Shown here: positions 12,400 through 24,113 of the stretch, piece by piece
Layout of the letters: each line of letters starts with the position of its first letter
Position numbering within the stretch: the stretch's first letter is position 1
DNA from: Artocarpus heterophyllus
Taxonomy: Eukaryota > Streptophyta > Magnoliopsida > Rosales > Moraceae
Assembly: GCA_025403435.1 (NCBI GenBank)
Contig: CM046333.1
Coordinates: 37,097,521 to 37,161,520, forward strand
Length of the DNA stretch: 64,000 bases
Direction: 5' to 3'
The notes under the pieces: generated by a model
The model's database searches: none
Seen by the model: the letters and a program-made list of their open reading frames with translations, nothing else
What the model was told of the DNA's origin: nothing
Made by a program: the position numbers and the translations under genes

Positions 12400-12553
12400 C
12401 CCAATAGTAGACCAATAATGATGGTAGAAATGGCCCGAGTATCCAGGCCCACGGCCCGTGTGGGCCTAAGGAGAACGGGCGGGGCCAGGCCCGTTCTTGC
12501 ATCACTACCCAATAGTAGACCAATAATGATGGTAGAAATGGCCCGAGTATCCA
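12338..12553 (+). repeat. Two perfect 108-bp tandem copies spanning the hAT right end, its target duplication and LINE flank
   Basis: The copies are 12338-12445 and 12446-12553 and appear identical. Each contains the right terminal inverted repeat, the CCCAATAG target duplication and about 45 bases of LINE sequence. The duplication therefore arose after the hAT insertion, and its perfect identity suggests it is recent. Confidence 0.9.
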
Positions 12554-13345
12554 TCCGGCCCTGTGGCTTTCCAAGGGTTCATCCCAAACACCACCCGCCT
12601 AATTTCTTCCTTTGTGGGCATGACCGATTGACCCTTATTCTCTTCTGCAGTCACAACTAGTACAATCAAGCCATGGAGATCATCGAGGAAACTCAAATAA
12701 GAAATGGCAAATAACCTTCCACAATGTCTCAAAAAGCCTTTGCAATGCCCTACAATTCCCCCGGTCTCATCAGCACCGAACTAACCTAATTCTTTCTCCT
12801 TCACACCACCACAATACCAGAATATTAGGCTTATGATGCTTGATCTGCACCCCTATTCAACTAATTACGAAGGCTTGGGCCAAACCTTAGCAATTGATAG
12901 ATGATGACATCATTGGCTCGGCAGAAGGGCCTCGTGGCCTTCCTTCGCCTGTTGCTCAGAGTTGGTAGTATGTAAAATAAAAACAAAAAGTTGGGTAGCT
13001 CTTCCAGTACCTACTCTATCGCCCACTTTGAGACTACCTTGCTCAGCCAAAGTCAACTTCCATCAGTGCTGGGCAATTTGTTAGGTCCCTTCCCTTTTGC
13101 CGGTTAGACCCACCTTGACCTCGACCTCTCCCGGATGAGATTTTTTGTTTTTTAGATTATATTGGGGCTACACCAGGAGAAAAGGTTCCCATAGGGCCTT
13201 ACAACTCTAGTATCCCTATGGGAACCATGACATTACTGCTTGCACTAGGAATTAGGCCTAACCCACCTTCCTTGCTTCCTTTTTTTTTGGGCTTCCGTCG
13301 ATGGCAGGTTCTCTACTGGTAGATCTACCACTGGATGGATAATGG
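12554..13345 (-). pseudogene. LINE fragment: ORF1 tail, endonuclease remnant and start of reverse transcriptase
   Basis: On the minus strand the segment 12732-12545 reads VTAEENKGQSVMPTKEEIRR, then FGMNPWKATGPDGYSGHFYH. This is the signature that precedes the RT domain in plant LINEs. Upstream, 12740-12960 gives short endonuclease-like pieces, such as SSINC-GLAQAFVI resembling the usual WNCQGLG start. About 12960-13345 reads as a broken ORF1 tail. Most of the endonuclease is missing, and stops and shifts are frequent. It is non-functional. Confidence 0.7.
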
Positions 13346-14660
13346 GCTTAACTTTCTTTTTTTTAAAAAAAATTACATAATGTGACTATTTTTTTAAAGG
13401 TGAATTAAAATCTATTTTTATTTTATAAATATTACTTATAAGTCTCTTTTTGTTGAATTACATATATTGAGAATCCAAAAATATCATTTAAATAAACTTT
13501 ACCATGTATTTAGTTTTTTTAACAAATCTTCTTATTTTTCTCATAATTGAATAGCTAAAAAAAAAGCATATATTATAAAAATACATATGCACTTAATTAA
13601 TTATAATGTAACCTAAGCAACAAAAAATTGCTTATAATAAAATTTAAAAAATACAAGAAGTAATAAAAATGAATATCATTAACTTTATGTAATTTTATTT
13701 ATTTTATCAGTCTATAACGTTAGCATAACCTAAATAGGAAGTAACATTATCACTTGAATTTAAAAAAATGAATGTTATTAAGTATCATTATCATTACATA
13801 TTATTATGTTAATGACATAGTAATTACATAACATGTAAGACACATAAAAAAGACTTAATGTATACTATATTATTAATTTAATTATATATCGCTCAAAAAT
13901 CAGAAGTATCATTATCAATTGAAGTATTAAAAAATGAATGTCGTTAAGTATCATTGTCATTACGTATCATTAACTTAATGATATATCAATTATATAATTA
14001 AAAGTAAAAGGAAGACTTACTATATCATTAATTTAATTGCATATCACTAAAAAAAACTCAAAATAATACGAATGTAGAAAATGTATGATGAAAAATAAAT
14101 AAGCACCCTTTTTAATAATGTTTTCAAACATTAATTTGATATTAAGCAATAAACACCTTAATTTTAGGGTTTTTTTTTAAATGAGATGATAACGATCCCA
14201 CATATTGTGGAATAATGACATCACAATCCGTTTGAAATCTTAAATTATAATCCGTTTGATATCTTAAATACGTATATGGTCATTATTTTGAAAAAATAAA
14301 TTAAAATTAACAACATCATTATTAAGGTCATTAATGTCTTGTACATATGCATTGAGACATAAAAAGAATATTTTAACTCTGCAAATAAAAAAGGGCCACA
14401 TGTCTTGTTAAACCTTTTTATTGGAAGAATGTGAGGATGGGTCCAATTATGTTTATTGAATTAAAATATGACTCCAGCTTATAAAATTTTTACAAATGTC
14501 TCAAAATAATATCATTAAAATTATTACTATGTAATTATAGAGTACAATATGTGATATCATTAAGATAATTATTATATCATCAAAGATATTTTAAATATTA
14601 TATTAGATTTTAATTTCATAACAATAATTTGGTCACATATTATAATTTTTCGCCTTTGCT
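13346..14660. other. AT-rich insertion of unknown type between LINE pieces
   Basis: This 1.3-kb tract has no coding capacity and consists largely of A/T with repeated short motifs such as TATCATTA and AATGTCGTTAAGTATCATT. LINE ORF1-like sequence lies on both sides, so it is probably an inserted element. I could not identify terminal repeats or a target duplication. Confidence 0.5.
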
Positions 14661-14895
14661 CTTTTTCTGTTTAGATTATCTATTTGGGCCCTACGCTTTT
14701 AATCCCTGCTGAGGGGGGCCTAAAGAACTTCTTGGGCCTAATTTTCATCCGCCAGGTCAGGCCCCATCATGAAGTCCTCTGCTTCTCCAAAAGTTGCTGA
14801 GTTGGGCTTCATACCTACGGTGTTCCCAGGGTTCCTTGAGAATCGTCCCTTCTCTGCCGTTCCCTTCTGAAAGGCCTGCCTTTTATTATAAAAGG
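14661..14895 (-). pseudogene. LINE ORF1 fragment
   Basis: The minus-strand translation contains KEPWEHRRYEAQLSNFWRSR and other proline/glycine-rich pieces in line with the LINE fragments at lower coordinates. No zinc knuckle is visible here. The piece is assigned by position and orientation more than by domain. Confidence 0.45.
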
Positions 14896-15419
14896 CCTTT
14901 TGCCATTTTTGTCCGAAGAATTTAAAGAAAGGACAATGAGAAAAACACGTTAAAATTCCTTTCCAACTTGCTTGTCGATCCTAATCCGAAATCAATTAAG
15001 GATCTTTGATTTGAGGTTATAAATAATTGAGAAAAGAAAAGCCAGCCATATCATTTTGTGTTTGCAGTTCTTGAATTCTCCTTTGTATAAACGTTATGTG
15101 TACTCACATGTGTCTGTAGCCGTCTCAGATGGGCTAATTTTTTTTTTTTAACGTAACACGCAGTAACAGAAAAAATAATATATATATATATATATAAATG
15201 TATATATATATTTCCTACACCAAAAGATTAAAACGGTGACGTATAAAACAGAACTTAATATAGTCAAAACTAAATGTATTAAAAACTAAACATCAAGGTC
15301 TACATCCAAAATCTAAACAAGACGAATAACAAAAATCCAATAAAGCAATAAAGGTAAACATAAACACAAAATCGAGTATTACAATTTTCCGAGCAAAAGC
15401 AGCTTTCAATGAAGAAAAG
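14896..15419. other. Non-coding interval with a TA microsatellite
   Basis: I see no gene. An AT-dinucleotide run occupies about 15177-15212. The rest is AT-rich single-copy-looking sequence lying between the LINE remains and the CACTA transposase remains. Confidence 0.5.
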
Positions 15420-18081
15420 TTCCAAGCTCTATTTATTGTCTTTTATTCCACTCTATCCAAATGTCACCACCATCTTCACGCAAGTATGATCTTGTGGTTT
15501 CTTCTGTTTCATTTAACCCAGTCAAATCTGTCAACTCTTCTTTAAATGTTTCAAGTTTGTCAATTTCACCAATCCTTGTCAGTTAGACTCTTTAATTGTG
15601 TTGAAAGTGCAACTGAATGTTTTTCATCTATATCCACGTAGAAAACTTGTTTGGCCTCACTTGCCATAATGAAAGGGTCGTTTTTGCAACCTACCCTAGT
15701 ATGGTCAATTAAAGTGATCCCATGTTCATCTTCCTTCACTTTGCTGCTTTGGTGAAAACTTTAATTTTTATAATTCAAAAAAATCTTAAAACTTAATAAT
15801 TTTTACGAAAAAAGATTTAAAACGTATCTTAATTCATATTTTTAATTTGCAGAGAACTCTTAGAACATAAAGCCTTAGTTTCTCTCTCTAAATCTACAGT
15901 GATTTCTTTTAACGTATTTTTCTGATAGAGAGAAGGAATACAATTGATTGGGTGGAGAGATGACTAACTCTTATTTATAAACCCTCAATAGGTGCCTTTC
16001 CATCTAAGCATACACCTCTTGAGATATAGACACATCTTTTAATAAGAGTTATAACCCTTATAGCCAATAGAATATTAGCAATAGAATATTAGCATTTAAA
16101 TAATTATTAAACTAAATAATAAATGATAAATCTGATAAGTCTTATAGGCTTTTAATTAACTATGTGGGCTATAAAACTAACATTTGGAACTAATCACACT
16201 TAAAGACAGGTATTCTAAACGCATGGTAGACATGTCCCTATATTTAACTGATTACTCTGTAGAATTCATGTTTACATGTACCGGGTTCTTGTCTTTTGCA
16301 CTTGCAAATTGCATAGTTTTAGCTACAATGTTGACTCCACTGTATTGAGTAACCCTTTTGTCATCAAGTACTCTAATGATGAATCGACGACTGCCAATAA
16401 CGTAAGCATCATATTTAAGTGGGATGTCTGCAGGACCAAGTGAAATTTACATTAAGTTCTTAGAAATTGGTGTATTATTTGTTGATAAGTCTACATAGAT
16501 GTATATGAAGCGAAAGTAAAATGTCGATGAAAAAAAACACGTATAAAAATCAATCATTTGTCTTCTAAAAAATCAGTAATTTAAAACATTTATAAAATAT
16601 TATAATAAGAATACCTTTTTTTAACCTTTTTTAACCAAGATGCAAATGTTTTATGATGTTCTTCGCCTAACCATTTTTTACTTTTAAAGGGCTCTGTAGT
16701 TTTCAACGAATTTAAATGCTCCTTGCCAAGATCAACATATGACCCAAAAAAAGTGAGAAACATTATTTAGAAACTTAAACTCATTTGATATAGTCTTTAA
16801 TAAGTTAAAAAAGAAAAAAAAAATGCCTCACTCGATATAATATTGAACTTCTATTGTATTTTCCAATACATCTTGATGCACTAGCTCCCAATCCTTAACG
16901 TCAATTCGTTCAACGCGGCTACTATCTAAACCTTTACTGGCACCTTGATTGTAGCAAGGTTTAGGAATTCCAATTCCCTCATCATCAAAAATATACTCGG
17001 AAAAAAATTCAATGGCTTCTTCTGCTTCATAAGCTTCAACAATGGAAGCCTCTGGTCGATTTCGATTTCTAACGTATCCCTTTAATACTTTCATGTATCT
17101 TTCAAAAGGATACATTCAATGCAAATAAACAGGACCACATAATAGAATTTCTCTTACATGATGAATAGTTAGATGGACCATGATATCAAAGAATGATAGA
17201 GAAAAATGCTTTTTAAATAAACACAAGATGATGTTAATTTCTTCTTGCAACTTGTCTAACTTAGATACATCCACAACTTTAGCATACATGGCGTTGAAGA
17301 AAAATCATATCCTTATACTGGCATGCCTTACATGCTTACCCAAAACTGACCGAAGCACAACAGGAAGTAATTGCCGCATTAAGGCATGACAATCATGAGA
17401 CTTAAGCCCGACGAGCTTCAAATCTTTCATTGATACTAAGCTTTTGATATTCCTTTAACATTTGCCAAAATTTTGCATATTTTACGTTTTTCTTCTTTCT
17501 TTAAAGCAAAACATGCTGGAGGTAGAATAATTCATTTTTCAAAAAATTCAGGCACTAATTCTTCTGTCAATCCAGCATCTTTCAGATCCATGCGAGCAGC
17601 AAGTGAATCTTTAGTTTTCCTTAGAATATTAAACAGCGCCGATAATACTATCACAATCATGCTTTTCAATATTCATCACGTCAAGATTGTGTCGCAACAA
17701 TAGATACTTCGAATACTCTAATTCAAAGAAAATTGATTTCTTCTTCTTGAGTTTTTTTATTTGTTTTACCTCCTCATCCTCTTTCTCTTCTCCATCTTGC
17801 ATTTAGTCACTCTTTTTACTGACATCATTAGTCCATTGACTTACTTTTTCATAGCTCTCTTCTCCCATCAAAGGTTCCGAAGCTTTTTTAAACTCTTGTT
17901 CACCATTAAAAGATTTCCGTTGCCTCCGAAATGGATGCTCATCATCCAAACATTGTCTATGCCCCATGAAACATTCTTTCTTTCAAGTTTTCTATCATTT
18001 TGATCATGTCTTATGAACGCACATTAGACATGCGTAATATCCTTTAACAATACACCCAGACTCAAGTAGGAAAATCATTAA

Positions 18082-18201
18082 AGGCCTGTTTGTTTCAATA
18101 TTCGAATCACGGTTTGAATTATTTTGCTACAGTATCTTCTCTCATAAAAATTTAAATCTTCATTCAAATACTCTATCCAAATACTCGAACCAAACGGGTC
18201 T
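18082..18201. mobile_element. Tourist-like (PIF/Harbinger) MITE, 120 bp
   Basis: The ends are AGGCCTGTTTGTTTC and, read inward from the right, AGACCCGTTTGGTTC. It is flanked by TAA at 18079-18081 and TAA at 18202-18204, the 3-bp TWA duplication typical of PIF/Harbinger. It interrupts the CACTA transposase frame between TFIDT and NDFPT-like residues, so it inserted later. Confidence 0.75.
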
Positions 18202-18738
18202 TAAGTGTCTATAAAAGTACCCCTCTTAACGTGAAGTCTTCTTTCTTGTATGCATCAAAACAATCTACTTCACTCCACAAAATCTTTAGGTCATCAATCA
18301 ACGATTCCAAAAACACGTCTTATATCATTCCCTGGTTGTTTAGGCCCCAATATTATTATCGACAACGTAATTGATTTTCTTTTCATTCACAACCCTGGCC
18401 CAACGTCTATATTTACTAGAAAGACTATTGGAGGGATTGATACTATCCATACAAAGACCTAGTTGGAGGTTCCTTGGGTCTTTTTCGGCAGGATGCTGAA
18501 GTTTACCATCTTCAATTCTTTCTTCACGATGCCATCTCAAACTTTTCACATTTATAGGATTTCAAAATAAACTTCTAAATCTTGGACTCATAAATCCTTT
18601 ACTGGGATACCTTTCTTATGTTCGTCATAAGAATTCTTGATCGACTTCCATATAGAACACTTGCATTTAGGACACTTGGTTTCATCTGCAAATTCTTTGC
18701 TATATAAAATGCAATCGTTTGGACATGCATGTATTTTT

Positions 18739-18900
18739 TGTTGGAATTAAAATATAAAACGCAGCGGAAGGAGCGGATCGTTGACAAACAAAAATTTCTG
18801 AAAAATTTTGTTCATCGGGAATAGATATATTTAACGTAAACTTTACTTAAATATATATATATGTGTGTGTGTGTGATGAATCACGAACGTGATTCGTGAA

Positions 18901-18931
<31 letters not shown>

Positions 18932-19214
18932 AAGGAAAAATAAAATTACTAATAACTTGGATATAAAAAGGAGAGATAACAGTTATCTCAGCATTATTAT
19001 TCACATAATTTTTACAAAATACTTAGAGAGAAAAACTGAATGTTCTTCTCCAAAAAAAAAAATGTCTGCTATCTCATGTGTTGAGTACATAGCAGATTCA
19101 GAAAAGTGTGAGGAAAATTCATTTAACGATTGCATTTTCTCAGTAAAGGTATCCCAGTAATATAAGTTAAAAACTGAAATTTTTTTTAATTTATTTAACG
19201 AATCATTGATTCAT

Positions 19215-19256
<42 letters not shown>

Positions 19257-20621
19257 AGTTAAATCGTTTACGTAAACGATTTCAAAAATATATATATATA
19301 TATATATTAATATATTATAAAATATTATATATATATATATATATAAAAGATTTGGTTCAAAACCATATATATATATATATATGTAAATCTAAATTCAAAA
19401 ATAAATCACATTTATTTAAGAATATATTTTTTTAAAAAATTAATTAATTAATTAACTAATGCTTAGTTAAATGTGATAACATTTTTCACATTACATTATG
19501 TGTCACAGAGAACATTTTTCTGTGTCACATTAATAATTCAAGTGTGAAATTATTAATTCATAATTCAATAATTCTAAATTAAATATGTATAATTCATTCT
19601 ACGTAAAAATCCAATATAGTGTTACAGAGGTGGTATTGGGGACCTATAGACCTGTAACCCAAGCTCCAATAAATTTGACAATTAATTAAACTCTTTGATT
19701 AATGTATCAAATTTATTAGTTTCAGTGTTACTCCACTAAAAACTTGAAACTGAACTCTTGAGATTATAGTGAAATTACTCAAAGACAATTAGCGAGTAGT
19801 CTATTGATATAATCATTACATATAAGTCAGTCCTCCATAAATAGTTTATAATAAGAGCTAGGTTCAATTTCCGTTCACCTCTCTTATTACATCTTTATCC
19901 TTGAGTTTCAATAATTCTCTAATGAACAATTAATTCATAATCTTATTATGAACGAGCACTCTACTATTCAAACCTTGAATTATCACTCAAGAGAACTATT
20001 TTTCTAACTTCTATAGGGAAGGAATAGATTCCATATCTGTATAATATTATTCCCAGCCATTTATTATTTTATGTTTCCAAGATGCTAAGTTATAATCTGT
20101 GCTTAGACAAATCTTACCATGCAAGTCAAAAAACATAATGTCATAAATAGGAGTCTAATAAATACTCAAGATTATGACTGTCAAATATATGATCATCATA
20201 GTGATAAATTTGAATACTCTATTTGTAACGGATGATTATTAGAGATTCATAATTTATCTGGTCCAGTCCTATATAATCTCATTATATAAGGTACCTCCAA
20301 TCCAATGTCTCTACATTAATAGTCCGGATAATGACTATTTCATTTTAGATGAGATTGGACCGTACTTGTAATTTTTAATTAAAGATCCCAAACTTTAATT
20401 AATTATTATGGACTATTTAGATTATTATCTATAAATTTTATCTCTAAGTAAATAACACTTATATGCTAAATTTATAGTCACATAAATAATCATGGAATTT
20501 TCTTGATGTTTATAAATGTATTCATAATACATATAATCAACCAAAATAATAATAAATGTCACTTTATTTATTCATTAACAATATGTACAATATCACAGCT
20601 TTTAAGATACCAAACCCAATA
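18739..20621. mobile_element. Solo LTR, probably copia type, inserted in the CACTA transposase
   Basis: It begins TGTTGGAATTAAAATATAAA followed by ACGCAGCGG and ends ACCAAACCCAATA. The flanks are TTTTT at 18734-18738 and TTTTT at 20622-20626, a plausible but low-complexity 5-bp duplication. CACTA coding sequence resumes on each side. It has no internal coding domain or primer site, hence solo LTR. Related copies occur at about 20876-32139 (split), 42350-44880 and 56047-57485, sharing tracts such as CCTTGAG...TTCTCTAATGAA. The copia assignment is inferred. Confidence 0.7.
19205..19395. repeat. AT-dinucleotide blocks and a perfect 22-bp palindrome inside the solo LTR
   Basis: There are three TA-repeat blocks (about 19217-19252, 19290-19308 and 19327-19345), plus one at 19363-19382. 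The palindrome at 19261-19282 has the half-site AAATCGTTTAC followed directly by its complement. A second dyad GAATCACG-AA-CGTGATTC lies near 18878-18895. Confidence 0.8.
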
Positions 20622-21858
20622 TTTTTTTCATAACTCACTCCTAATGCAGTCAAAGACTTCTTTGCCTCATATGTAGATTAAGGCATCACATTTTCTTCAG
20701 GTAACAAATCCTTCACTGTAGAAAGAAATTTGAAAATCCCTTGTCACTCAAGCCATATTGAGGTTTTAAATTATAAAACTCTACCAATGCAGATAATTTT
20801 TTATGTTTAGAACCTGGATAGACAGGCACATCAGAATCTTTTTAATAACCTCTTTTTGGTTTTTGAAAAATGTTTCTCACAAAAATAACAGAAACATGAT
20901 TATGGTACGAAATGTATATAACAAAAATTTTTGTGACTTTTGTAAAACACGCTATATATTATATTAATTTAATGCTTAAATAAATATACAAAACTTTGCT
21001 TACCCCGATAAAGAGAGATGACCAATAAACTCGTGATGCAAAGACGTTCTCTATTAATTAAACTATCGACTTTCCCACCTAGTCCTCAACACTAGAATGG
21101 ATGAACAGTTGGGCATAGAAGGAATTAAGGTTTCTATGTGATCACTCTTCTCATTTTGGTCATCCGTTAATCTTAACAGATGAGGAAAAAGGGTCTTGAG
21201 ATGAAGAGCTCTTCTTCTTCTCTCTTTCTCTCTTTACAGACCTATGTGGGGTTTCTTAGACAGAGTTTTCTCAGTCTAACCAAGACTCCACTTTGTGTAT
21301 TTCATGAATAGAGGAGGACTCCATTAACAGAGAATGAGAGACCTATCTAATTTTGAAAGGTTTATTTTTTTAATTTTAATAATAAATATTTAATTTAAAT
21401 AAATGACACAACTTTCTTTTTCTTTATACTATGTGTGGCGCCAACTTGAGAAGAAAGTAGAGATAAAATCTACATGTTGTTAAATCTCATTTATTTCCAA
21501 AATTAACTTTCTATATTTGAATTAAATCACATTTATTCAAAATAGAAATTCTAAATATGAAAACTTGGTAAACAAACTTTGAAGTGCACAAGGGACTTTC
21601 CCTTTATGTTATTAGCACCATATAGAGTGGGACCCTCCTACTATGTGTCTTCCAAAATTAATTATTTATTATTAAATAATCTCATTATTTAATATTATAA
21701 ATTATTTATTAAATAATCTTATTATTTAATAAATATAAATTAATTCATAATTAATTTAGTTTTTGAGTGATATTTAGAGTTCTATAATTCTAAATTAATT
21801 CAACCAATAACTCTACTTGTCTAAACAGTGTTGACAAGGATGGTGGTGCAAGTAATGG

Positions 21859-24008
21859 TGTAACGTCCCGAAATTTATTTAATATTAATGTAATGTAAAT
21901 GATGAATTAGTGTGCCATAATTAAAGTTTTAACTTTAATTAGATTATTTGGTTGGATTTTTAGTTTTTGGTTGTTTTGTTAAATTGATGTGTTCAAAAGA
22001 TTTCTTATTGATTTAAAATGATGTTTTGAGTTTTAAAACACAACAATTTGTAAAATGTTAAAAATACTCTGTTTTACAAAACCGTGGGCTGCACATGGTT
22101 TTCGCACAGTAAAACCGCCCACCGATTTTCTCTATTTATTTCTCTCTTCTCTCTCTCTCTCCTCATTCACGAGTTCTCTCTCTCTCTCTTCTCTCTCTCG
22201 GCAGTCCCTCTCTCTCTCTCTAATTTCTTCAAAAAAATTTGATTTCCATTCGAATCCAAGCTTCGGAACAGCAAGGAGGAAGCTCGGGGACGTGATTCGG
22301 CAACCGAGAACGCGGATTGAAGCTTCGATTCGAGGTTAGATTCGAAATTTCTAAACTTTTTACAAAATTTTTAATTTTGTGTGTTTTTGAAATCTAAGTT
22401 TGTTTTAGCTTAGAAAACCGTGGATTTGTGTTAAATGAACTTAGAACAACTAGAATCTAAGCCTAGATTGAAGAAAAACGGATTGGATTCAAGATTTTCA
22501 TTTTTCTCCTCTTTTTCTCATTTTCGGATTTTTGAGGATTTCGAGTTCAAATGTTGTTTAAATGATTCCAAACATGTTTTAGAATGTTTTTCTATCAACT
22601 ATAGTTGTTTTTCATGCCTGGGATTTGAGAAAAACAGGTTAGAAACAAGATTTGGATTTTGGGGATCGAGAAACCCGTGGCTGGGATTTCTGGATCTTCC
22701 CAGTTCGGCAGGCCGAAGTTCATGTTCGGCAGGCCGGAGTGATGATCGGCAGGCCGGTGTTCTTCCGACCGGCAGGTCGAATCTGGAGAAATGTTCGGCA
22801 GGCCGAACCTTGTTTTCGGTAGGCCGAACTGTACAGTTCGGCAGGCCGAAGCAGGGCGTCCGGCAGGCCGACCGAGGCATGGAAAATTTTGTGATTTTTA
22901 CCCGATTTCACTGTTTTGAACCCTGATTTAAATCCCAACCTTATAGGATAATTTTAATGATACAAATGGCACACTAGGACATCATGAAATGATTTGGTAA
23001 CATAGAATGTCTCGAACTAGATATTGATCGACTTAGTTTGTATCTAGGATTGTTCGTGGTTCCGTGGAGCTAACGTATAGCGGATCGGGATTACGGTGTG
23101 GGGTACCGGCACGAGTACTGAGGTAGGACTTCTATCCTATTTCTTTGGTAGCCTGGTTTTGAAATGATTTGGCTTTGAAAAGGATTTCTACAAAATGTTT
23201 TCAACGGTTGTTTGAAAATGTTTTTATCGGTTATATTTTCATATACCGTGACATGAAATGAATTTCATAATGAATGTAATTGACAACACTCGGTAATTGG
23301 GTTTTGAATGATAATGATAATAAACACATGGGCATGATGCCATATCAGAGATCGGGTCGTGATCGACCTTGGGGGCAGGTCCCGAAACCCAGCTGGGCCA
23401 CTACGGTGGTGATATCATGGTTTGCCTAGGTAAAAGTAAACTGGTGTTTTGATTTGACGAGTAGACTGTTCTGTGTCAGAACGGTTCTACTCAATTTATT
23501 TATTTATTTATTCAAGTTCCCTTTCTGTATAACTCCTGATAATGTTATGTTTCTTTGTATTAAATTATTTTATAAAACTTAGTCCTACTGAGCCTTTCGC
23601 TCACGTTTTATCTGTTTTAAATCCCCCCCCTCTAGGTGGTTTCCCATTTAGGTTTGGAGAAGATTCTTCGGACCGAACTCAGGAGCAATAAGGGAATTTA
23701 TTTACATTCTGTAATTATTAATCAAGGCATGTAAGACTTAACTTTATTTGTACTTGGACTGTAATTGTATTTATGATATTGTCAGAACCATGTGTGTGCA
23801 CAAGTTGTGGGTTGTGGAACCCATATTCGCGGTTTTTATTCAATTGTTGTTATTTGTTTAATGATTTTAAATTCTTTATCAAATGTGGTGGAAAAATCTC
23901 TTTATTTCTTGCTTAATTTGATTCTCAAACTCTCAGTTTTTAATTAAACTCTCTTTTAATTAATCTAAATATTCCGCCACGTCACCTCCCGTACTCCGAG
24001 GCGTGACA
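21859..24008 (+). repeat. 5' LTR of the Tekay-type element (2150 bp)
   Basis: It starts TGTAACGTCCCG and ends GAGGCGTGACA. It contains CT-repeat tracts at about 22140-22220, a GC palindrome array at 22704-22872, and an AT-rich tail with ACTGAGCC near 23590. It carries one more palindrome unit than the 3' LTR. Confidence 0.95.
22704..22872 (+). repeat. Array of eight 14-bp palindromes (TTCGGCAGGCCGAA type) in the 5' LTR
   Basis: Units start at 22704, 22725, 22745, 22768, 22794, 22815, 22837 and 22859, a spacing of 20-26 and mostly 21-22 bases. The core CGGCAGGCCG, or a one-base variant, is a dyad with a two-base centre. The spacers are unrelated to each other. Each unit could form a small GC hairpin in RNA or bind a dimer on DNA. 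Confidence 0.9.
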
Positions 24009-24011
24009 GAA

Positions 24012-24023
24012 TGGTATCAGAGC
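24012..24023 (+). other. Primer-binding site, initiator tRNA-Met type
   Basis: TGGTATCAGAGC begins four bases after the 5' LTR end, the standard complement of the 3' end of plant initiator tRNA-Met. Confidence 0.95.
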
Positions 24024-24113
24024 TCAAGGTTATGAACCTTGGGAATTGTGCACACATAGGTTTGACAATGAAATACCTCTGACAGTCCAAATTTTGTTTT
24101 CAGAAGTGAGAGA

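Noticed and set aside
12045..12660. Long open frames on both strands with an internal 36-residue repeat
   Set aside because: The repeat is the 108-bp DNA duplication of a transposon end; 108 is divisible by three, so the frame survives by chance.
17761..18003. A hydrophobic 80-codon plus-strand frame as a small membrane protein
   Set aside because: It is antisense to the CACTA transposase domain, where TTC/CTT-rich complement of Lys/Glu codons gives Phe/Leu runs.
22704..22872. Repeat-spacer look of the CGGCAGGCCG array suggested a CRISPR-like array
   Set aside because: It lies in a plant retrotransposon LTR, repeats are only 10-14 bp with spacers under 15, and there are no cas genes.
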